Positions 24,058 through 29,722 of a stretch of DNA of 29,722 nucleotides are shown here, piece by piece. Within the stretch, counting starts at the first letter, position 1; each line of letters opens with the position of its first letter. Source of the stretch: DAIOHQ01 sp036744635. Its GTDB lineage: Bacteria > Planctomycetota > Phycisphaerae > Tepidisphaerales > Tepidisphaeraceae. A program made the translations under genes and the position numbers. The notes below the pieces were generated by a model. It worked only from the letters and a program-made list of their open reading frames with translations, was not told the DNA's origin and searched no databases. The stretch covers positions 1-29,722 of the forward strand of contig DAIOHQ010000025.1 of the NCBI GenBank assembly GCA_036744635.1, written 5' to 3'.

Positions 24058-24390
24058 TCAGCGCCTCCAGTTCTGCCAGTACAGCGCCGCCGCGACCAGC
24101 AGACTCAGGATGCTCAGTGCGATGCCCCCATACGCCAGGCGCTGCCCACGGTTCCGGCCATCGGCCACATCTCCGCCATTTTCATAATGGATCCGCCTCA
24201 ACTGCGCCAGCGCGATCCCCCCCAGCACAATCCCCCCGACCTCCGGCGCAATCAGCACCCCCAGATCGAACATGCTGAATATACCGAGCACCAGGGATGC
24301 AATCGCCATCGGATTCCGCCGGGCAAACCACTCCCGATAAGCCGCCGCCCGGGCGCTATCCTGCCGCGTTGGCCTGCCAAATAATGCCAT
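24058..24390 (-). CDS. DUF4190-like small membrane protein
   Basis: A 110-residue protein. NPMAIASLVLGIFSMFDLGV, then GGIVLGGIALAQLRRI, then GQRLAYGGIALSILSLLV follow the DUF4190 layout of paired glycine-rich helices (about 28-60 and 85-103). These proteins are of unknown function and often accompany secretion or envelope genes. It is first of a two-gene unit with the downstream membrane protein. No clear Shine-Dalgarno precedes the ATG at 24390. Confidence 0.7.
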   Translation of the reverse strand: MALFGRPTRQDSARAAAYREWFARRNPMAIASLVLGIFSMFDLGVLIAPEVGGIVLGGIALAQLRRIHYENGGDVADGRNRGQRLAYGGIALSILSLLVAAALYWQNWRR

Positions 24391-24441
24391 GTCTAATCGT
24401 AGGCCGGCAGTCTAGAATCGGCGGCGGGCGCTCCCCCGCGC

Positions 24442-24741
24442 CTATTTGAAATCGTACACCTGCACCCGCAGCCAGTACGCCTTGTTCCGCGCCAGAAATT
24501 CCTTGTGCAGCGCATGCACCTGATACGCATCGTGGGCCGCGGCATCCTTCAACACCACACACACGCCCACATCGTAAGAGTTATCCACGACCTCCCGCGG
24601 CGTCATCGCCGGCCGGCCCGCCCAAAGATGTTCCACCCCCGGCACCTTCGCCAGCAGCGCCGTGCAATCCTCCAGCAACTGCTTGCCCGCAACCTCCGGT
24701 GTGCCCGGCTTCAACCAGAAATAAACCAGATGAACGAACAT
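24442..24741 (-). CDS. Dabb-family (stress-responsive A/B barrel) protein
   Basis: A 99-residue dimeric alpha/beta-barrel protein. MFVHLVYFWLKPGT at the N-terminus, VPGVEHLWAGRPA, and then DNSYDVGVCVVLKDAAAHDA and YQVHALH are the usual Dabb pattern. Family members have varied roles, and no substrate is implied. I start at 24741 because GAGGAG lies 6 nt upstream; the frame extends to 24789 within the preceding methyltransferase gene. It lies 14 bp after that gene's stop and is probably co-transcribed. Confidence 0.85.
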   Translation of the reverse strand: MFVHLVYFWLKPGTPEVAGKQLLEDCTALLAKVPGVEHLWAGRPAMTPREVVDNSYDVGVCVVLKDAAAHDAYQVHALHKEFLARNKAYWLRVQVYDFK

Positions 24742-24755
24742 TTCTCGCTCCTCGC

Positions 24756-26006
24756 TCAGACGCCCCGCTTGCGCAGCTTGAAGATACACGAATAGGGAAT
24801 GCGATGCGATTTGATCACCCGCGATGGCGGCAATTCCCGCTTGCCAAGTTCGGTGATGCTCGGCTCTTCAAAATCCTCCACCGCCAGCCCGGCCGCGGCA
24901 AACGCCTGCCAATAATCCCGCAGCGGCCGATGGAAACCCGTGACCGGATCGAAATTTCCCCACACCGCCAGCAACGAGCCGCGGTGGAAATATTGATCCA
25001 CGCGAAAGGCGTATTCATCTTCGATACGCGGCGAATCCAGCGCCGGCTTCACCCAACCTCCCGGCCCGCAGGAAAAACAGGGATGGGAAATCACCACGAC
25101 GCACACGCCGCCCGGCTTCAGCACGCGGGCGATCTCGCCCACCGCCCCCTCATAGTCGCGCACATCCATCAGCACATAGTTGCTGACCACCTTGTCCACC
25201 GACCCATCCGCCAGAAAAGGCATGACGCAGATCGAGGCGTTGTGATAGCGAATCCCAAGCGGCTCTTCACCCTCGCGCCCCGCCGCGATCGCGTGCAACC
25301 GGTCGGAAAACTCCACCGCCGTCAACTGCGCCCCCGCCTTGGCCAGCTTGCGCGCCAGATATCCATTGCCACTGCCCGCATCCAGAATGTGCAGCCCCTT
25401 CACCTCCCCCAGCAGCGCCAGCATCGGCTCATCGCTCTGGTAGCGCCGGGTGCGGTCCCCATCGTCATCGTACCCGGCATCCCAGCGCTCGGCATTCGCG
25501 TTCCAACTCGCCAGCACGTCCGCATCCGTCAGCTCCGCCGCCACCCGCCACTGCCCCGGCCTTTCAGGATAACGCATCAGGTTTGGTTCGCTGGAAATCG
25601 CCGCGCGAATCTTCGCCTCAGCCCCCCCTGACCCCTCCGACCCCTCCGACCCCTCCGCCCTCCCCTTCCACACCCGCTGCGCTGGATGCCTCCCTTCAAA
25701 TTCCAGCCGATCCAACCCCGGCTGCCACTCCTCCGTCCACGGCGAACGATAGCGAAACCAGTAGCTCCACGCCCAGAATGCCCCGGCCACCTCCTCCGCG
25801 CCGCCCGCACACTCACTGCAATAAAACTTCCCTTCGCGCGGGCAATACGCAATCGCCATAAAGTGCTTGGGCGCGTGACAGCGGGCGCACACATACCTCC
25901 AATGCCGCGCACACCGCGGCGCCCCCGACGCCAAATCAAACTGCGCGCTACTCCCCCGATACGCCGCATCCCCCCGCGCGATCAGGTCGCAGTAATAGCA
26001 GTTCAT
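24756..26006 (-). CDS. SAM-dependent methyltransferase with N-terminal zinc-ribbon-like region
   Basis: A 416-residue protein. The N-terminus (1-66) holds Cys pairs at 3/6, 32 (with His35), 40/43, 55 and 63/66, resembling zinc-binding knuckles. The C-terminal half is a class I methyltransferase with motif I ILDAGSGNGYLA (Asp209), an acidic loop-2 residue in TAVEFSD, and VLKPGGVCVVVISHPCF as the later strand. Residues about 115-128 (EGSEGSEGSGG) come from a 9-bp tandem repeat in the linker. The substrate is unknown; the metal-binding region could recognise a protein or nucleic acid. The Dabb gene follows at 14 bp. Confidence 0.82.
   Translation of the reverse strand: MNCYYCDLIARGDAAYRGSSAQFDLASGAPRCARHWRYVCARCHAPKHFMAIAYCPREGKFYCSECAGGAEEVAGAFWAWSYWFRYRSPWTEEWQPGLDRLEFEGRHPAQRVWKGRAEGSEGSEGSGGAEAKIRAAISSEPNLMRYPERPGQWRVAAELTDADVLASWNANAERWDAGYDDDGDRTRRYQSDEPMLALLGEVKGLHILDAGSGNGYLARKLAKAGAQLTAVEFSDRLHAIAAGREGEEPLGIRYHNASICVMPFLADGSVDKVVSNYVLMDVRDYEGAVGEIARVLKPGGVCVVVISHPCFSCGPGGWVKPALDSPRIEDEYAFRVDQYFHRGSLLAVWGNFDPVTGFHRPLRDYWQAFAAAGLAVEDFEEPSITELGKRELPPSRVIKSHRIPYSCIFKLRKRGV
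25630..25656. repeat. Three perfect 9-bp units within the methyltransferase gene
   Basis: GACCCCTCC is repeated three times in tandem, flanked by degenerate copies. Read on the minus strand it gives the Gly-Ser-Glu linker. The same unit forms the arms of the palindrome in the creatininase gene (1009-1050). Confidence 0.85.
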
Positions 26007-26056
26007 CCCGCGAGGTTAAGGCCGACCGTCAAGGCGTTCAAGAATCGGCGAGTTCT

Positions 26057-26116
26057 GTAGGGTGGGCGTACTCGCCCACCGATTGCTTCGGTGGGCGGGT
26101 AACGCCCATGCTACCT
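26057..26116. repeat. TGTAGGGTGGGCG-type repeat, double hairpin copy
   Basis: TGTAGGGTGGGCG (26057-26069) folds back through CGCCCACC (26074-26081). A second, imperfect half (about 26090-26116) ends GCCCATGCTACC, complementary to the left end. The element lies upstream of the DUF4242 gene, with no nearby plus-strand gene to its left. The rest of the 26007-26228 gap holds only the candidate promoter. Confidence 0.75.
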
Positions 26117-26145
26117 TGCTGATTCCGATGCCACCAATTCTCCAT

Positions 26146-26174
26146 TGTTGCCAATCGCGACTCGACGTATGATC
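26146..26174 (+). promoter_or_regulatory. Candidate promoter for the DUF4242 gene
   Basis: TTGTTG (26146-26151) and TATGAT (26169-26174) are separated by 17 nt, giving a predicted leader of about 50 nt. This is a pattern match only. Confidence 0.45.
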
Positions 26175-26228
26175 ACCGCCACGGGATCAACCCCGAATTC
26201 ATCCCGCGCCTTCAACAAGGAGCCCCTC

Positions 26229-26504
26229 ATGCCCAAATACGTCATCGAGCGCGAAATGCCCGGAGTAGGAAAAGGTTCCCGCGCCGATTTCCAGGCTGCC
26301 GCCCAAAAATCCTGCGCCGTCCTGCGACAGCTCGGCTCGGAAATCCAGTGGGTTGAAAGCTACGTCACCGGCGACAAGATCTATTGCATCTACATCGCCC
26401 CCAACGAAAAGCTGGTGCAGGAGCACGCCCGCCACAGCGGCTTCCCCGCCACCCGCATCTCCGAGGTGAAAGCCATGATCGACCCCATCACCGCCGAAGG
26501 CTGA
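26229..26504 (+). CDS. DUF4242 protein
   Basis: A 91-residue small alpha/beta protein. MPKYVIEREMPGVGKGSR is followed by QWVESYVTGDKIYCIYIAPN, EKLVQEHARHSGFPATRI and SEVKAMIDPITA, the DUF4242 pattern. Members of this family include small nickel-binding ferredoxin-fold proteins; the His residues and the YCIY strand fit, but metal binding is not shown. The start at 26229 is supported by AAGGAG 6 nt upstream. The MgtC-family gene follows 48 bp later. Confidence 0.85.
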   Translation: MPKYVIEREMPGVGKGSRADFQAAAQKSCAVLRQLGSEIQWVESYVTGDKIYCIYIAPNEKLVQEHARHSGFPATRISEVKAMIDPITAEG

Positions 26505-26552
26505 TCGGCCAGGCCGCCGCCCGCTCCCGCGCACGGCCCTCGCCGCTGCAAC

Positions 26553-27305
26553 ATGACTATGCCCCCTCACCTGATTGCCTCCCTCGATCAGGTCATCCAG
26601 TCCTGGACGGCCTCCCTCTCCCCGCCCTGGGAGCAGCTTCTCCGCCTGCTGGTGGCGGCGGTGGCCGGCGGATTGATCGGCCTCGAACGCGAAGTTCGCG
26701 GCCGCCGCGCCGGCTTTCGCACCAACCTCCTCGTCTGCGTCGGCAGCGCCCTGGCAATGATCGTCTCCATGGAATTCGGCCATTACCCCTGGCCAACCCC
26801 GCAGCACGCCCAGATCAACATCAACGTCGATCCCGCCCGCATCGCCTACAGCGTCATGGGCGGCATCGGCTTTCTCGGCGCCGGCACCATCCTCCGCAGC
26901 GGCGGCGCCATCTACGGCCTCACCACCGCCGCGGCCCTCTGGTGCGTCGCCGCACTCGGCCTGGCCGCCGGCTTCGGCATGTACTCCCTCACCATCCTCG
27001 CCACCCTCCTCATCCTCTTCGTTCTCTGGCTGCTGGATTATCTGGAAAATCTGCTGCCCAAATCCCAACACCGCACCGTCGTCGTGCGCCGCCGGTGGGA
27101 ACAGGGATGCGTTGACGCCACCATCGCCCGCTTCAAACAGGCCAAGGTGTCGGTGATCGACATCGACGTCAAACGCTCCCCCGACCTTGCTTCCGCCGAC
27201 ATCAGCCTGCAGGTTGAATTCATCGACCGGGAAAGATACCGCGCCCTCATGCTCGAACTGGAAAGCGATCAAGACGTCCTTCTGCTGGAATCGCGCACCA
27301 ACTGA
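26553..27305 (+). CDS. MgtC/SapB family membrane protein
   Basis: A 250-residue protein. The family core GGLIGLEREVRGRRAGFRTN is followed by helices and then GGIGFLGAGTILRSGGAIYG, LTTAAALWCVAALGLAAGFG; about five helices lie between residues 20 and 165. The C-terminal soluble domain (about 170-250) looks like a small ACT-like fold. MgtC proteins are linked to growth at low magnesium and to modulation of the ATP synthase in pathogens; in other bacteria the role is less clear. No Shine-Dalgarno precedes the ATG. The coding strand is strikingly C-rich. Confidence 0.9.
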   Translation: MTMPPHLIASLDQVIQSWTASLSPPWEQLLRLLVAAVAGGLIGLEREVRGRRAGFRTNLLVCVGSALAMIVSMEFGHYPWPTPQHAQININVDPARIAYSVMGGIGFLGAGTILRSGGAIYGLTTAAALWCVAALGLAAGFGMYSLTILATLLILFVLWLLDYLENLLPKSQHRTVVVRRRWEQGCVDATIARFKQAKVSVIDIDVKRSPDLASADISLQVEFIDRERYRALMLELESDQDVLLLESRTN

Positions 27306-27352
27306 ACTTCCTCGATCAAGACCCTGCGCCAGCTTGGGCGCCGAACGGCTCC

Positions 27353-27378
27353 TGTAGGGTGGGCGTAATTCGCCCACC
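27353..27378. repeat. TGTAGGGTGGGCG-type repeat, truncated copy
   Basis: TGTAGGGTGGGCG (27353-27365) and CGCCCACC (27371-27378) form a hairpin, but the outer CCTACA of the complete copy at 14557 is missing. It lies 48 bp after the mgtC-family stop and just beyond the end of the convergent membrane protein gene. Confidence 0.75.
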
Positions 27379-27394
27379 GCTCCTCATTCCGGCT

Positions 27395-27742
27395 TCATGC
27401 TTCTTTGCTTCTTTGTAGGCGGGCCGAAAAGCGATACAGAGAATAAGAGACCACAAAGACCCATAGCGGCAGAACGATGATTTCTCCAACCACACTCGGT
27501 TCGTCGTTGACTTCCAGAATATGCGCCTTCCATAAAAGAAATCGAATGATTGACATAATCAGTGCGAACAAAGGGAACATCGTAAAAGCAATCACACACA
27601 TTGTCCGCATACCTGGCAGCAGCCGCGAATTCATTTTGGCCAGGATCCAAATCCAAAGGCATCCCGCGGCCACGACAAGAGGAAGTGTCGCGACCGTTAG
27701 CAAGCAGCCCACCAGCGTTTCATTATGAAGAAGCGTCTGCAA
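27395..27742 (-). CDS. Hypothetical membrane protein
   Basis: A 115-residue hydrophobic protein with three to four predicted helices: LVGCLLTVATLPLVVAAGCL, then WIWILA, CVIAFTMFPLFALIMSII, and IIVLPLWVFVVSYSLYRF. No family was recognised. Its DNA is visibly more AT-rich than its neighbours, hinting at recent acquisition. No ATG is well placed; a TTG at 27742 with GGAG 5 nt upstream is the best start, and the GTG at 27745 is an alternative. Confidence 0.55.
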   Translation of the reverse strand: MQTLLHNETLVGCLLTVATLPLVVAAGCLWIWILAKMNSRLLPGMRTMCVIAFTMFPLFALIMSIIRFLLWKAHILEVNDEPSVVGEIIVLPLWVFVVSYSLYRFSARLQRSKEA

Positions 27743-27808
27743 CACAACTCCTCTCCTTCGGCGTGAGCCAACCCCAGGGAAGAGGCGGCGTCATGAGAAC
27801 GGCGCAGG

Positions 27809-28378
27809 TTATTTTCCCAGCCGATTCATGATCTCGGCCTTCCGTATCTCATACTTCAAATCATCCAGCACCGGCAGCGCCGTCCCCGTCGCCACCTCAG
27901 CCCCCAGCGGCACCCAGCTCTTGCACCCCGCATACGCCGGCGTGTTGGCGATCACCTCCGGCTCGTGCAGCCGATAGCACCGCACCAGCATCAAATACAG
28001 CGGATTTTCCGGCCGATAATTGAAACGCATGTCAATCAGCTCCGGCGCCCAGATGTGCTCCCCCTCCAGCGCATCCATCTGCCGCCGCGACTTGAGCTGG
28101 ACGATGTCAGTCACCACCCCCGCCCCGGTGAAATGCACCTCCTCCGGCTCGCCCGCCCCTTCCTCCACCCCTTGCTGTGCCTCAAGCTTCAGCATCTCCC
28201 GCTTCTGATGCAGATACGTCGGAAACAGCAGAAACTCCCGATGCTCCAGCTCAAATTCCCCGGCCGCCTCGTAAATCCCCCCCTTGCGCAACAACACCAT
28301 CTGCCGCCCACCCTCCAGCGCAGCGCACACCACCGCCCATTCCTTCAGCCCCACCTGCAATGAAACCGGCCAGGCCAT
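27809..28378 (-). CDS. DUF1802 family protein
   Basis: A 189-residue protein of the DUF1802 family. The N-terminal signature LKEWAVVCAALEGGRQMVLL, then RKGGIYE and ELEHREFLLFPTYLHQ, is clear. A middle strand VTDIVQLKSRRQMDALEGEH leads to WAPELIDMRFNYRPENPLYL. Its function is unknown. Met1 at 28384 abuts GAGGA, so the second Met at 28378 (GAGGA 6 nt upstream) is preferred. It stands alone on the minus strand, downstream of obg and separated from it by a repeat-filled gap. Confidence 0.88.
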   Translation of the reverse strand: MAWPVSLQVGLKEWAVVCAALEGGRQMVLLRKGGIYEAAGEFELEHREFLLFPTYLHQKREMLKLEAQQGVEEGAGEPEEVHFTGAGVVTDIVQLKSRRQMDALEGEHIWAPELIDMRFNYRPENPLYLMLVRCYRLHEPEVIANTPAYAGCKSWVPLGAEVATGTALPVLDDLKYEIRKAEIMNRLGK

Positions 28379-28396
28379 AGTCATTCCTCAACGACG

Positions 28397-28477
28397 AGAA
28401 GCTGGAAGTCAGAAGGCAGAAGTCAGAAGCTGGAAGAAAGATGTTTCCAAAGCGTCTGCTTCTGACTTCCAGCTTCT
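28397..28477. repeat. Inverted repeat upstream of the DUF1802 gene
   Basis: The 19-bp arms at 28397-28415 (AGAAGCTGGAAGTCAGAAG) and 28459-28477 are exact reverse complements. Further partial copies (AGTCAGAAGCTGGAAG at about 28421, CTTCTAGCTTCT at about 28480) extend each side. The look is that of a dispersed, transposase-free palindromic element. Confidence 0.85.
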
Positions 28478-28504
28478 TGCTTCTAGCTTCTACATTGATT
28501 CCCC

Positions 28505-28580
28505 TCGTGCCTCCGTGCCTTCGTGCCCTCGTGCCTCTCTTCCTTCGCTCTTCTTCGCGCCTAAGCGCCTTCGCGGTCAA
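28505..28580. repeat. Direct repeats overlapping the 3' end of obg
   Basis: Two low-complexity families are stacked. CGTGCCTC-like units recur from 28505 to about 28536. CTTCGCGCCTAAGCGCCTTC (from about 28553) and the following CGCGGTCAA resemble the widespread CCGCGAAGGCGC repeats. The last 4 bases supply the obg stop codon (28577-28579). Confidence 0.6.
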
Positions 28581-29626
28581 TCCGCTCCCTTCTTCCCATG
28601 CGGCCAAGGCGAAAAAATCGGCTTGGTATCCTTCAGATCCTCCAGAATCGACCAGATCAGTTCCAGCAGCTCCTCCACGCCCTGCCGGCTCACTCCGGAG
28701 ATGGCCAATATTTCCTTCCCCGGCAGTTCCGCCCGCAGATGCTCCAGCGCCTCGCTATCGATCGCCAGATCCATCTTGTTGGCCGCGATGATCTCGCGCT
28801 TCTGCGCCAACTCCCCGCTGAACGCCTCCAACTCCTTGCGAATCGTGCGATAATTCTCCGCCGGATCGGAACTATCCTGCGGATACAGATCCAGCAGGTG
28901 CACGATGACTTTCGTCCGCTCGATATGCCGCAAAAACGCGTGCCCCAGCCCCGCCCCACCCTGCGCCCCGGCGATCAATCCCGGAATGTCGGCCACCACG
29001 ATCCGCCGGTCCCGCGCCACCTCCACGATCCCAAGCTGCGGGTCGAGCGTGGTAAACGGATAATCCGCCACCTTCGGCTTGGCCGCCGAGATCGCCCGCA
29101 GCAGCGTGCTCTTGCCGGCGTTGGGCATCCCCACCAGCCCCACATCCGCGATCAGCCGCAGCTCCAGCTTTAAGTTCCGCGCCTGCCCTTCGGTCCCCGG
29201 CTCGGCATAGCGCGGGGCCTGGTTGATCGATGACTTAAAATGCCAGTTCCCCCGCCCGCCCTTGCCATGCCTGGCGATCACCACCCGCTTGTCCACCGCA
29301 TCCAGGTCGGCGATCAGCATGCTGTCGTGATCCAGGTCGAACACCAGCGTCCCCGGCGGCACCCGGATCACCAGGTCCTCCCCGCTCTCCCCGGCCATCC
29401 GCTTGCCCGTCCCCTGCTGCCCGCGCGGCGCCTTCCAGTGATGCCGCCCGGAAAAATCCAGCAGCGTGTTCTTGGAAGAGTCGGCCAAAAAAATCACATC
29501 CCCCCCATCCCCGCCATCCCCGCCGTCCGGCCCTCCCTTGGGAATAAACTTCTCCCGCCGAAAAGAAATACACCCCGCCCCCCCATCCCCCGCCTTCACA
29601 TGAATTTCCGCTTCATCGACAAACAT
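28577..29626 (-). CDS. obg: Obg/CgtA GTPase
   Basis: A 349-residue essential-type GTPase of ribosome assembly and stress control. The glycine-rich Obg domain (about 1-160) includes KAGDGGAGCISFRREKFIPK and GGPDGGDGGDGGDV. The G domain has G1 GMPNAGKST (Lys172), switch I TTLDPQLG, G3 DIPGLI and G4 NKMD, all intact. The variable C-terminal domain of longer Obg proteins is absent. The final residues run into repeat DNA that provides the stop. Upstream a CATAAT box lies about 10 nt before the ATG, so transcription may start very near it. Confidence 0.96.
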   Translation of the reverse strand: MFVDEAEIHVKAGDGGAGCISFRREKFIPKGGPDGGDGGDGGDVIFLADSSKNTLLDFSGRHHWKAPRGQQGTGKRMAGESGEDLVIRVPPGTLVFDLDHDSMLIADLDAVDKRVVIARHGKGGRGNWHFKSSINQAPRYAEPGTEGQARNLKLELRLIADVGLVGMPNAGKSTLLRAISAAKPKVADYPFTTLDPQLGIVEVARDRRIVVADIPGLIAGAQGGAGLGHAFLRHIERTKVIVHLLDLYPQDSSDPAENYRTIRKELEAFSGELAQKREIIAANKMDLAIDSEALEHLRAELPGKEILAISGVSRQGVEELLELIWSILEDLKDTKPIFSPWPHGKKGAD

Positions 29627-29722
29627 AGTCCGCGCATTATGCAGGAAATCAGGGAAATGTCGCCCCCCTTAGGTGTCGCGCACGAATAACCTATGCAGAC
29701 GACGCGAGTGATCGACGGAAAA

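Noticed and set aside
1..29722. tRNA, rRNA, CRISPR arrays, transposases or integrases
   Set aside because: No cloverleaf, regularly spaced repeat-spacer array, DDE/tyrosine recombinase motif or phage gene was seen. The repeats found have no associated mobility gene in the window.

Overview
The window is high-GC bacterial DNA, packed with genes and with no RNA genes recognised. It carries a quinol:cytochrome c oxidoreductase of the alternative complex III (ACIII) type joined to a caa3 oxidase, a SUF iron-sulfur operon with a fused SufS-SufE, a VPLPA/PEP-CTERM-like secreted protein, and DUF1802, DUF4242 and zinc-ribbon methyltransferase genes. Together with many palindromic repeats, this suggests a member of the Planctomycetota or a nearby PVC/Acidobacteriota-like lineage. 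That placement is inference from gene content only.

Layout. 1-245: tandem 21-bp repeats and GC-rich palindromes. 245-1081 (-): creatininase-family amidohydrolase. 1116-1361 (+): an orphan C-terminal remnant of a type II NADH dehydrogenase. 1529-14545 (+): one long respiratory operon, actA-actB-actC-actD-actE-actF, a small membrane protein, a SCO copper chaperone, then coxB-coxA-coxC-coxD, mostly with 1-8 bp overlaps. ACIII would oxidise quinol, pass electrons through its c-hemes to the cytochrome c domain fused to CoxB, and on to an A2-type heme-copper oxidase. 14697-15749 (-): a DUF4114 secreted protein with a VPLPA-like C-terminal anchor. 15970-22350 (-): the operon sufB-hicA-hicB-sufC-sufD-sufSE-sufT, with a HicAB toxin-antitoxin pair embedded between sufB and sufC. 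22810-29626: small housekeeping and hypothetical genes on both strands (HAD phosphatase, two small membrane proteins, Dabb protein, methyltransferase, DUF4242, MgtC, a membrane protein, DUF1802, Obg GTPase).

Two genome-scale patterns overlay the genes. First, palindromic or low-complexity repeats of several families sit between genes and, in at least three genes (creatininase, actE, sco), in frame inside weakly constrained N-termini. Second, the plus strand is G-rich on the left and C-rich on the right whatever the gene direction, so a strand-composition switch lies roughly between 11 and 19 kb, as expected near a replication terminus or an inversion boundary.

The points most worth a second look are the HicAB pair translationally nested in the suf operon, the Asn in place of the PLP-pyridine-binding Asp in the SufS half of the SufSE fusion, and the in-frame palindromes. 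No clearly new defence or biosynthetic system was seen.
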